NCBI GenBank assembly: GCA_022414725.1
Contig: CM039462.1
Location: 124,801,755 to 124,865,754, forward strand
Direction of reading: 5' to 3'
Source of the DNA: Microglena sp. YARC
Lineage: Eukaryota > Chlorophyta > Chlorophyceae > Chlamydomonadales > Chlamydomonadaceae
Length of the DNA: 64,000 bases
The notes under the pieces were generated by a model. The model worked only from the letters and a program-made list of their open reading frames with translations, was not told the DNA's origin and made no database searches. This document shows, piece after piece, positions 22,872-31,178 of the stretch. Each line of letters opens with the position of its first letter. The first letter of the stretch is position 1. The position numbers and the translations under genes were made by a program.

Positions 22872-22920
22872 TATACTTGTGTAATATATTAATATGTGAA
22901 CAATCTCTTAAGCGTTTTAC

Positions 22921-23259
22921 TTAAAATACCCAAAAAAATAATGTGCATTTCAATTTTTTGAATGAAACACTATACTGCGACAGTTTCTGCCAATAATAAC
23001 ACTTTTTTTCTTCTCTTTTTTTTGCATGATATAGTCTTGCGCGTTCATTTCGTTTTTCGCGAAATTCAGGATCATTTTGGTACCTGTTCCTGGTATATGC
23101 TTGTCGCCTCTCACGATATGCCTCATCTGTTTGATACCGTTTTACAGTTGCAAGTCTGGCGAGATTATTTACATGAGCACGATACGCAGGGTCTTCTTTC
23201 ATTTTCGTCTTGTGGATTTCACTAGAATACGTGTGAACTTTGATGCAAGATTCGCTCAT
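22921..23259 (-). CDS. Small basic protein, element B homolog
   Basis: 112 residues; the first 85 or so match the element A protein at 6405-6692 almost residue for residue (KVHTYSSEIHKTKMKEDP, then YQTDEAYRERRQAY). After the LYHAKKREEKK block the two differ: this copy reads into a hydrophobic tail, while the A copy ends LLLAETVGI. A single-base change in a T/A run probably shifted the frame, so the true end is likely near 22970. It lies directly upstream of the replicase, with the shared block TATATTACAAGTATAATAAG before the ATG. Function unknown. Confidence 0.6.
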   Translation of the reverse strand: MSESCIKVHTYSSEIHKTKMKEDPAYRAHVNNLARLATVKRYQTDEAYRERRQAYTRNRYQNDPEFREKRNERARLYHAKKREEKKCYYWQKLSQYSVSFKKLKCTLFFWVF

Positions 23260-23397
23260 CTTATTATACTTGTAATATATAATATGCTCAAGGTTCTTAA
23301 GTATGATTCAATTTTATTTTTAATTCACTTACACAGACTCTGCCTTCAACATAGCCTTTCGTTCCGTTCCTTTTTTGCATTATAAATCTGCGAACGT

Positions 23398-24107
23398 TCA
23401 TTTCGTTGTGCACGGTATTCTGGGGTCATTCTTATACCGTTCATTCTTCAATTGTTTGCTTAGGTCATCAACCTCGACTGATAAAGCCCTTATTGCACCA
23501 ATTAGATGTGGTACAAGGGAGTTGTAATTGAGACCCAATCTCTCTTTTTCTGAGTCTAGGAATCTCACAGCTTCTGGACAAACGCCTATCACTTCTTGGG
23601 CATACAGCCCAATTTCCACTGCATTTTTAGCATCTCCCTTGAACGTGTATTTTTGCCGGCTGCAAAGATTTGATCGCCTTCAATGACTCCTCAGGGTTGA
23701 GGTATTCAATATGATTTTTTATATGACTTGTCAGAAAGGTTAATGTATGATCCCGTCTGGTCAATCCTAGCTTTGGTCATGAATTCGAAGAGGAAATTGA
23801 ATGATTCACTACCCCCATCGCTCAAGAAAGATATGCTCCCATTAATCTCCGACCCTGTGTCTGCAAAGTGAATCAAACCAGGCCCATTGGCTCCAGTCTG
23901 CGTTGGTAGTTCAAGACGACTCACCTTCACTCCGGGACCAATAGCAACAAAAGCGTTTTGTACATTCAATTGGTCTGTAAGATCATTGTAAGACCCTGAA
24001 AATAAGGGGGGCTTGTTTATAAGTGCGTTATAGTCTCCTGGAAAACTGTCGGTGATCTTTTTGGTGTCTCTGGGCTGAGCAAATATATACTGAGAGGTGT
24101 TGTACAT
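23398..24107 (-). pseudogene. Short fiber with S74 chaperone domain, element B
   Basis: The start at 24107 (MYNTSQYIFAQPRDTKK) matches the element A fiber N-terminus. Only one shaft segment follows (FPGDYNALINKPPLFSGSY), then a jelly-roll-like stretch and the S74 site SDKSYKK, where the element A copy has SDRRLK. The frame breaks at an A-run near 23715-23725 and resumes at 23398-23619 with GLYAQEV and LNYNSLVPHLIGAI. In total it is about 240 codons against about 1140 in element A. The C-terminal end runs into NERYKNDP, a sequence typical of the small basic protein family rather than of fibers. Confidence 0.75.
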
Positions 24108-24130
24108 TAATTTATAACATAATTTAAACC
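24108..24130. promoter_or_regulatory. 23-bp bidirectional promoter, element B
   Basis: Separates the fiber ATG (24107, minus) from the basic protein ATG (24131, plus). It contains TTTATAACATAATTTAAA, comparable to 10290-10316 in element A. Confidence 0.55.
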
Positions 24131-24718
24131 ATGAGGTCCAGAAAAAATGTGGGGAAAACAAAAACAAAAACAAATACAATCAAACAAAGAGGGAATACTA
24201 CAAACCAAAGAGCAACAACAATTAGTGTTAAATTACCTGCTGATAGGACACTCCCTCGAATGATGGGATTCAACCCTTATGCATATGTAATAGAGATCCC
24301 AAAACAACCCCATCAAAATATGATAGCTCAGGCTGTAAATGGGGTATCTGCTGTAGAACAGCTTGCTAGATCTGCGAGGGCTGCCATGACTCAACAAAAC
24401 ACTGCACCACAAAATGTGTTTCAAGGAACTAGGACGTATATAGACCACTTACCTAGACCACCTTCCTCTCGACCATCTCCGTCTAATGCCAATTATGCAG
24501 CACCTAAAAAACGGTATGATTTGAGGCGGTCACTAGATAGATTTGACTTCAGGCACGCATCACCAGATTCAAGTGGCCAATCTAAGAGGGAGGTGCTTGC
24601 AATTGCAACCGAATACCAAGAACGTTCTAATGAGCCTGGATTACAAAGACTACTTGACAAACGGAGAACCAAAAATCATTATATAGATATCTATAATTAT
24701 CTGAAAAATAAACTTTGA
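24131..24718 (+). CDS. Basic structural-type protein, 195 aa, element B
   Basis: Intact homolog of the split element A gene at 10317-10982. The N-terminal 35 residues are Lys/Arg/Thr rich. A conserved KLPADRT and MMGFNPY block follows, then a Pro/Ser-rich linker (LPRPPSSRPSPS), then a conserved C-terminal helix region (REVLAIATEYQERS) ending YNYLKNKL. It is the first of the rightward genes and lies 39 bp before the major capsid gene. No named family is recognised. Basic N-terminus, linker and conserved tail suggest a DNA-contacting or capsid-associated protein, as inference. Confidence 0.65.
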   Translation: MRSRKNVGKTKTKTNTIKQRGNTTNQRATTISVKLPADRTLPRMMGFNPYAYVIEIPKQPHQNMIAQAVNGVSAVEQLARSARAAMTQQNTAPQNVFQGTRTYIDHLPRPPSSRPSPSNANYAAPKKRYDLRRSLDRFDFRHASPDSSGQSKREVLAIATEYQERSNEPGLQRLLDKRRTKNHYIDIYNYLKNKL

Positions 24719-24757
24719 TTATTATCAAAATATAGAAAGTATACCGGTATAAGCTAC

Positions 24758-25927
24758 ATGTCTGCATACCCAAAAAACCTCCAGTACATTACAAAACGGA
24801 TCTCTAACTATAGTCGAGCAACTAAACGGCTGTCCACCCTTAATAGTACTTCTGCAACCAACAATGGTGTGATTACAGTCGACATGCCTTCCAACACTTT
24901 GATAGATACTGATAGCCTGATAATGAGTTTCAAAGCAATCACAGATACTGGGGGCATGCCAAGGAACATTGAATCAATCATACAAAGGTGCGACTTGGAA
25001 GTGAATGGGCAAGTGATAGGAGGGTTCTCCAATTATAATCAGCTTTTTAATATTATTGCTGATACATCCTTTGGTGCAGATTACCACAACAGACTTAAGA
25101 TTGTCCAATCGGGAGGTGATGGTTCAGCTATTCCCATCGGTATTCCAAAAGATTATTGCATTTGTAATTGGCTGACTCTCAATAGCTTTCAGCCCAGCAT
25201 ATTGGATACCAAACTCCTAGGGCAGGTTCGCCTTAGGATACAGCTAGATGGATCCAATTGTCTAATTGGGGGAGGACAATTTATTCTATCAGACATTTCA
25301 TTCAGTGTTGATACTATCTCAATAGATGATGGGCTCTTTGATGCCGCACACAATGCCTTTCTGAAAAATGGAGGTGTGTATGAAATCATGTTCAAGAACT
25401 ATTTTTCATTTTCATCTGCTGCATCAAGTTATAGCCAGTCCACCAAATTTAGTGTGTCGTCCCAGTCGGTTAATCGAGCTTGGGGAATGTTTGTAGATCA
25501 ATCACCTACTGGAGCATTGGATGCAGTGACCAAAAACTGTAACACGTTCGTCAGGAAAGCGACTGGGATGGAAAGTGCTCAGTTCACTATCAATGGGACT
25601 TATTATCCAGATTTTAGGGCCAATGTTGGACAGTGTTTTTCGTTAACACAAAGTTCTTACAACCAATTGCAGGACACCCTAGGAGGGTCAAGTCCCCTTT
25701 GTGATTCATTTGCAAGCTGGCGTGATAAATTCTTTGTTCTCTCATGCAAGTTCTGCCACAATGATGATGAGTTCATGTCGGGCATTGACACAAGAGGGAA
25801 CAGTTCGATTGGAGCATTCGAGTCTCAAGCCGTTAGTGGAGCAGCAGGCTCAGCCAACTTGACTGCAATGGTGTTTATTGAGTGTAGTAGCATGATCCGT
25901 GTGGGAGCGGGAGGATGCTCGAATTAG
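24758..25927 (+). CDS. Major capsid protein (double jelly-roll type), element B
   Basis: 389 residues, intact, starting MSAYPKNLQYITKR. It is a strand-rich protein with a conserved NGVITVDMPSN, a NYNQLFNIIADTSFG segment, QVRLRIQLDG, LSDISFSVDTISIDDG, and QSTKFSVSSQSVNRAWGMF, and ends FIECSSMIRVGAGGCSN. PLV major capsid proteins have this pattern and this position between early basic proteins and the ATPase block. It is shorter than the roughly 500-600 residues common for the family. The call rests on pattern and context and is not proven by a search. The element A copy (11029) is cut short by a deletion. Confidence 0.72.
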   Translation: MSAYPKNLQYITKRISNYSRATKRLSTLNSTSATNNGVITVDMPSNTLIDTDSLIMSFKAITDTGGMPRNIESIIQRCDLEVNGQVIGGFSNYNQLFNIIADTSFGADYHNRLKIVQSGGDGSAIPIGIPKDYCICNWLTLNSFQPSILDTKLLGQVRLRIQLDGSNCLIGGGQFILSDISFSVDTISIDDGLFDAAHNAFLKNGGVYEIMFKNYFSFSSAASSYSQSTKFSVSSQSVNRAWGMFVDQSPTGALDAVTKNCNTFVRKATGMESAQFTINGTYYPDFRANVGQCFSLTQSSYNQLQDTLGGSSPLCDSFASWRDKFFVLSCKFCHNDDEFMSGIDTRGNSSIGAFESQAVSGAAGSANLTAMVFIECSSMIRVGAGGCSN

Positions 25928-25968
25928 TTCTATAAATACAAATAATTATAAATGTAACAATAATATAA

Positions 25969-27067
25969 ATGAGTGCACTTCCTCAAAACATTACTAAAAT
26001 CCATAGAATTGAGCCAATAGGAACAAAAAACAGTTTTCCCAAAACACATACCGTATTTGAAATGACTGATGGCATTTGGGATTTATCCAGTGTCAAGCTT
26101 TGTTCACTTTTAATTCGGATGGTGTTGCACCCAGGGGAATAGATTGCTTAATCAGTTCATTATCAGTTTCGTTTGATGACGTTGAGGTCCAGTCCATCAA
26201 CAATTATCATCACCTCACAAGACTAATGGCTGTTCATAACACCCTGCGACTTCCTCCAATATGTTGGGTAATGCTCAGGCTGTGGATTTAATTTCCATGT
26301 CAGATGATGAGCCATATGTTATTGACCGTTTCCATGGTATCTTAGGTACCAAGGACTGTGTAATCAAAGGCAGGGTTCGAATCTGTATTGTTTGGCCAGA
26401 TGCTGCAGTATTGTTGAGAGACAATGATTCAACAAGCTATGAGATTTCCGATCTACACCTTATTGTTCGAAGTGAAATTCAAGACAATGTCACAGAACGT
26501 GTTGAATTTGACAACTTCTCATCCATGTTTCAACTCAATGAAAACGAAAACCAACAAACTAATTTATACATTGCTTCCAGGGATATTGAGTATGCTATGC
26601 AACGTTCATGACAGAAGATTTTCACTCCAAGACTTCAACCCAAGACTATAACGGGACAAGCTACTATTTTTTCACAAGGCATTCCAAGTATTATAACAAA
26701 TGATGCTCCAGTTTATGTTGGTATTAGTGTCAACAATATACCTGTTGCAGACCACCCAATAAAACTATTTCAGGGCAAATGAATACTTGGACATGATTTT
26801 TGACAATGACAACAGATCAATGGAACACATGACTACATTGACAAAGGATGGTACCCTATTAATACGAAGTGCAAGTACTCTAGCAACTCGTCAGTGGGCC
26901 CTGGGTCTACCAATAGATGTAATGGATGAAGACATACCCTATAACATCACATTTCACAGCACTGGTAATATCAACACGAGAACTATTCACTTTTATTCGT
27001 CAAGTACAACTCTCTTTTGGAGATAGATACTGGTGAAAACGGCTCGAAATACTTTTTCACAAGGTAA
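25969..27067 (+). pseudogene. Second jelly-roll-like capsid protein, frameshifted, element B
   Basis: Begins MSALPQNITKIHRIEP on an ATG within TAATATAAATG, 41 bp after the major capsid gene. It continues in shifting frames through 26076-26291, 26261-26611 and 26787-27026, and ends at 27065-27067, about 365 codons in all. Two segments echo the major capsid protein in pattern: SSLSVSFDDVEVQSINNYHHL compares with the block containing NGQVIGGFSNYNQLF, and IKGRVRICI followed by SDLHLIV compares with LGQVRLRIQ followed by LSDISFSV. I infer a paralogous capsid protein. At least four single-base breaks are present, including near 26060-26090 and 26780. Confidence 0.55.
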
Positions 27068-27075
27068 TATATAAA

Positions 27076-27282
27076 ATGGATAAATATTTGCTACCTCTCT
27101 GTCTAGAAACATGGCCTAATAGAGCCATTCAATATGCCCAACCAGCTACAAACTATGTAGGTAGGAGAATGATCCGACAACCGTTACATGAGACTGAGTT
27201 GCTGTGGGGTCGTCCTTTACCCAACAAGCCCAAAGCCATACACATCCTGAGGACCTCTCCTGTGGTTCCAAAATTCCAGTGA
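27076..27282 (+). CDS. Small conserved basic protein, 68 aa
   Basis: Starts MDKYLLPLCLE, followed by a basic central part (NYVGRRMIRQPLHETE) and a proline-containing tail ending VVPKFQ. The gene is intact here and frameshifted in element A (12509-12713). The ATG sits on TAATATATAAA. No family recognised. Its position between capsid genes and the coiled-coil gene suggests a virion protein, without direct evidence. Confidence 0.6.
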   Translation: MDKYLLPLCLETWPNRAIQYAQPATNYVGRRMIRQPLHETELLWGRPLPNKPKAIHILRTSPVVPKFQ

Positions 27283-27335
27283 TCATTTGTAAATTTCAGT
27301 AATTTTTTCTATTATTTTCTAACTTGAAATTATAT

Positions 27336-27898
27336 ATGGAGGATATTGAACAAACTCAGTAACAATTTGGAGGATGTGGAAGTGATTCAACCCAAAGCAA
27401 AGAGGGTCATGTCTCAGAAGCAGAAAGAGGTACTAGCAAGAGCACGGGAAAAAAGCTTGGGCCAAGAGAAAAGAATTAGGAGAAATCAGTAGACAAGAGA
27501 AACAGCTCCAGAAACAGGAGAAACAAGTAAAGCAACAAGAAAAGGCTACTGAGATGAAACTTCGTAAGAAGGCAGTCAATAAGAAACTGAAGACAACTAT
27601 TGTTGTTAGTGATGATGATGACTCTGACGAAGACGAACAGGTGATAACAGATGATTCCCAGCCAGAATCAGAAGAAGTTGAAGTGAAACAGATGTCAAGA
27701 CAAATTAAAAAACGCTTGAACGTTACAAAAGTTCCAAAAATAAGCCAGGAGGAAACTGTTGAACTGTTTAGACAGAAAATAATGAATGATGGGAAACGAC
27801 TGCTTATCAATCACTCTTCCCTGGGTCACAATGCCCTTTTTAGTAAAATATTATGTCCTGTAAAAATATATGAATATCACAGAAAACGCAGTCAGTAA
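27336..27898 (+). pseudogene. Coiled-coil charged protein, frameshifted, element B
   Basis: Starts MEDIEQ on AATTATAT. A one-base insertion gives a TAA after seven codons. The frame then resumes (VEVIQPKAKRVMSQKQKE), breaks again at a six-A run near 27446, and is open from 27554 to 27898. The protein has a Lys/Gln/Glu coiled coil, an acidic patch (SDDDDSDEDEQ) and a conserved basic C-terminal part (QIKKRLNVTKV). The end overlaps the start of the ATPase gene by 29 bp. Element A has the equivalent gene split by a retroelement. Function unknown. Confidence 0.6.
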
Positions 27899-28730
27899 TT
27901 TTATTCATAAAAAACTCGTTTATAAGCCAAACACTTACCCACAATGTTTAAACACGTCCCTGCCACGCAACTATTTTGTAGCCCTTTTCATTGGGAGCCG
28001 AGGGACTGGTAAAACATATTCTGTTTGCCAATTATTGAAACAATATGAGCTTGCGGGTTTTGATAAAAACCAAGCTATGAGAGTTATTGTTTTTAGCCCC
28101 ACGCATGATGCAAATCCAGTATTCAATTGTCTGAAGATTGATCCTTCTGATATTGTAAATGATTACAGTGACTCCAAGCTTTCAGAAGTTATAGAAGACA
28201 TCAAACAAGAAAAACAAAACACTGCAGAATACAAGAAAGATTTGCAAGTTTGGTCAAAGTTTTTCAATGGAAAAATAGATGCATTGACATTTGATGAGAT
28301 AGATTTTCTTGAGAGAACTGCATACCAAAAGCCTACTTGTAGATACCCAAACGGTGCAATAAATTATTTTGTATTGGATGATCTGGTGGGTAGTAGTGCA
28401 TTCAAAAGTGTGGGTAAATCAGTATTGACAAACTTGGTTTTGAAGAACAGGCATTTGGGTATTAACATCATGATTTGCTCACAGAATTTGAAAGCTATAC
28501 CCAAGAGCTTCAGAACCAATACTTCATTGTTCGTTTTATTCAAGTTTGCATCAACCAAAATATTGGTAGATCTTCATGATGAAGTCAGCTCTACTCTCAC
28601 CTTGAAGAAGTTTGAGAGGCTGTATATACATGCAACACAGGATGAGCATGACTCTCTTGTTATAGATTTCACAGGAGACAAACTAAATAGGTTCAAGAAA
28701 AACTTTAATATTGTTCTGAACCTGCAATAA
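27870..28730 (+). CDS. FtsK/HerA-type genome packaging ATPase (A32-like)
   Basis: 286 residues, intact. Powers DNA packaging into the capsid in Polinton-like viruses. Walker A is GSRGTGKT (residues 42-49), Walker B FVLDD (167-171), a polar sensor ICSQN (202-206) and a candidate arginine finger in SFRTN (215). Length and motif order fit the A32-like family. It overlaps the coiled-coil gene by 29 bp and precedes an 81-residue ORF and the penton-like gene. Element A has no counterpart, which would prevent it from packaging by itself. Confidence 0.88.
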   Translation: MNITENAVSNFIHKKLVYKPNTYPQCLNTSLPRNYFVALFIGSRGTGKTYSVCQLLKQYELAGFDKNQAMRVIVFSPTHDANPVFNCLKIDPSDIVNDYSDSKLSEVIEDIKQEKQNTAEYKKDLQVWSKFFNGKIDALTFDEIDFLERTAYQKPTCRYPNGAINYFVLDDLVGSSAFKSVGKSVLTNLVLKNRHLGINIMICSQNLKAIPKSFRTNTSLFVLFKFASTKILVDLHDEVSSTLTLKKFERLYIHATQDEHDSLVIDFTGDKLNRFKKNFNIVLNLQ

Positions 28731-28762
28731 GACATTTTATTTTTCTAACTGATTGTTAAAGA

Positions 28763-29008
28763 ATGGCCTCTTTGACACAAGAATACAAGCAAACGAATGA
28801 ATACAAAAACTTCAGAGCTGCAATTTTAGACATGTCTCCTGGTCTACCTGAATACTTGGTAGATGTAGCTATTTCTGTACATATCAATAAACCATTGTTG
28901 TATAGGGACAAGAAAGCTATCAGGAAAGACTTGCTGAATAAAATTAAACCTGTTTCTGGTACTGAGGTTTTAGATGGCTTGGTTACAATACAAAATGTTA
29001 CAGTATAA
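28763..29008 (+). CDS. Conserved-looking small protein, 81 aa, unknown
   Basis: Starts MASLTQEYKQTNEYKNF. It contains a mid-region with mixed hydrophobic and charged residues (MSPGLPEYLVDVAISVHI) and a Lys-rich helix (RDKKAIRKDLLNKIK). It lies 32 bp after the ATPase and 18 bp before the penton-like gene, in the same direction, so it probably belongs to the virion gene block. I do not recognise a family, and element A lacks it. Confidence 0.5.
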   Translation: MASLTQEYKQTNEYKNFRAAILDMSPGLPEYLVDVAISVHINKPLLYRDKKAIRKDLLNKIKPVSGTEVLDGLVTIQNVTV

Positions 29009-29026
29009 TATATCCCATATTATAAA

Positions 29027-29857
29027 ATGTCTCCACCTGTCTTGAAAACACAATTGTTGTACATATCAAGCACGTTTCGAACAAGTGGAACGCCTGACAA
29101 TTTCACAACATCATTGCCTGCAGGAGTCCTGCAAAAATCCCTATGGAGGGAGGACGAAAGTCACAGTTGCAGATGTCATCATCAACAGGTGTTTTTATTC
29201 GATTAGAGCAAGTAACAATGACTTTATTGTTAACAACAATGGTACCAAGACATCAATCAGAATTCCAATTGGGAACTATACCTTGATTCTTGGCTGACAG
29301 AATTGGGTGTGTTGCTTACGGGATGGACACTAACCCATAATGAAACAAACGGGCTTTGTATATTCAACCCTCCTGGGCCAGGGCATTCATTCGAATTCAA
29401 AGATAAAAGTAGTTATTTGTTTGGGTTTCTGCCTCACGAAACACCTGGTGGTGCTCCCATTGTTAGCTCCTTTCCATTGCGTTTAAATCTTGAAAAGTTT
29501 CCTGACAATCCATCACAATTTACCCAAGGTAACTAACAGTGCTGTCAAACAATTTTCGTCAAAACAATATGCAAGAGAGTGATGTATTGATCCGCCTACC
29601 AGTTAATGTTGAAAGTTTTGCCAATATCATTTATCAGAATACAGCAGACGACTTTTCTTTCTATACAAGCGCCTCACATGTGTCAGAATTGAGTTTGAGC
29701 ATTAAAGATGAACATAAAGACTCTATAGGGCCTTTTCCCTACGACTGGAGCATCACTCTCAGAATAGATTATGAATCTGATACTGATCCTATGAATTCTA
29801 TTTTTATCAATTTTGAAATCCATAGACCAGAAATTGCTTTTACTTTCCATCAAATAA
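29027..29857 (+). pseudogene. Penton-like minor capsid protein, frameshifted, element B
   Basis: Homolog of the intact element A gene at 15710-16537. It begins MSPPVLKTQLLYISSTFRT behind TATTATAAA. Frame changes occur near 29130 (extra bases around AAATCCC), 29297, 29535 and 29810, giving ORFs 29085-29297, 29303-29536 and 29539-29919. Conserved blocks are FEFKDKSSYLFGFLPHE, VSSFPLRLNLE, and HVSELSLSIKDEHKDSIGPF. All breaks are small indels; there is no large deletion. Confidence 0.65.
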
Positions 29858-29874
29858 TATCAAAGAGTATATTA

Positions 29875-30171
29875 ATGGATTCTTTAATACTCTCAAATCT
29901 GGCGTTGGTAAGGCTGTAGGCACTTTCGGGAATGTGGTTAGGAAGGTAGCTGATTTCGGTGGAGATGTAGCTCGGAAGGTGGGACAATTTGCGGGACCAG
30001 TGTCCAATGCGGCAGCCTCCATTGCTGACTTGTTGGGACAGGGAGGGTAGCGGACGGAATAAGGGCGTAGGAAGCGCGTTACAGCAGTTCAGTCCAGAAG
30101 TTGAAAAAATACTATCCAAAGCTAGTGGGGTAGGTCGTATAGCTCAAGGGCTAGCAAAAGTCATCAAGTAG
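29875..30171 (+). pseudogene. Small amphipathic protein, frameshifted, element B
   Basis: Matches 16560-16859 of element A: TLKSGVGKAVGTFGNVVRK, VADFGGDVARKVGQF, VSNAAASIADLLG, and a C-terminal ILSKASGVGRIAQGLAKVIK. A base is missing or added after the ATG at 29875, and a few bases are lost near 30045, so three frames are needed to read it. It is the last gene before the right terminus. Confidence 0.55.
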
Positions 30172-30709
30172 TGAGTAGCAGCAGCTCCCGCCACGCAGTG
30201 ATGAGTCGCGGCTGAACGGGAACCTGGAGACAGTCGGGTCCTGCCGCGGCTCCTGACTTCCTCTTGACTTCCTCGGCTTCGTCTCACGGCTGAATCGGCA
30301 GACGGTTGCAGCTGGTTCCTGTCGGGGTTCCTGTCGGGGAGAGTAGAAATGTGTAACGAAGTGTAATTAAGTATGCCGCGAGTCATCACTACGTGACGGG
30401 AGCTGACGCGACTCCCTCTTGACTCTCAGCCACGCTGTCCTTTGGGGGTCGTAGTTGGCATGCCCCCGAATCTTCATTTTTGAGTCGCGCAGAGTCATTC
30501 ATTCGTCATTCTTTCGTCATTCTTTTCTTCCTTCTGGCGGGACTCGCGTCAGCTCCCACAGACAATTCCAATGACTACTGCAGGGGCAACCACGACTAAT
30601 GCAGGGGCAACCACGGTAACTCCTGCTCCTGGACGGAGCAGGATGCACAAAGGGCCTACGCGAAGAAGTACTGCAGTACTGCAGGGGCAACCACGATACT
30701 GTGGGGCAA
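30172..30709. other. Non-coding right subterminal region of element B
   Basis: No gene seen. 30180-30430 contains degraded pieces resembling the terminal repeat (GAGAGTAGAAATGTGTAACG, and GGGAGCTGACGCGACTC), suggesting an older or duplicated terminus. 30580-30710 has a short minisatellite of the form CAGGGGCAACCACGA repeated four to five times. Confidence 0.5.
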
Positions 30710-31172
30710 CCATTCCTCCTCCTGCGAGTAGCGGGGGCGAAACGGTAACCGGTATATCAGTCGCATCCTGCGCGGAGAGTAGAAAGGTGTAACAAAGTGT
30801 AATGAATCGTATTTTGTCGTATTTTTTCGTATTTTTTCTTATCTATTCGCGGGACACACGTCAGCTCTCGAATCTTAGGCGAATCGCGTCAGCTCCCGAC
30901 ACGCAGTGATGGTCGCGTCAGCTCCCGACACGCAGTGATGGTCGCGTCAGCTCCCGACACGCAGTGATGGTCGCGTCAGCTCCCGAATCTTAGGCGAATC
31001 ATCCATGCAAAATCACGGTACTGCTGCCACGGTATTGCACGGGAAAATCTACCGGACATCCTCCGAGATATAATTCGTGCGGAGGGACTATCGGAAGGAC
31101 CCCTACTGGGTTTTTGAAGTAAAATGAAGTTATCGAAAAAGACCCGAAGACCGGCGTGCTCCACCACTAACT
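30710..31172. repeat. Right terminal inverted repeat of element B, 463 bp
   Basis: Inverted relative to 17247-17680, with three instead of two units of the 29-bp tandem repeat (about 30886-30972). Ends CCACTAACT. Confidence 0.9.
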
Positions 31173-31178
31173 GGCGCT
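31173..31178. repeat. 6-bp target site duplication GGCGCT, right of element B
   Basis: Matches 17241-17246. Confidence 0.85.

Larger units (their letters stand above)
17247..31172. mobile_element. Polinton-like virus element B, complete, 13.9 kb
   Basis: Bounded by terminal inverted repeats (17247-17680 and 30710-31172) and a 6-bp GGCGCT duplication. The outermost bases are AGTTAGTGG, so the ends begin AG as in Polintons. It encodes an rve-type integrase, a polymerase-helicase-HNH replicase, a fiber with S74 domain, two capsid-type proteins, a FtsK/HerA-type packaging ATPase, and penton-like and amphipathic proteins. These are the core genes of Polinton-like viruses. The major capsid gene, ATPase and three small ORFs are open. 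The replicase, integrase, fiber, second capsid, coiled-coil and penton genes carry small indels or stops. Confidence 0.92.
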
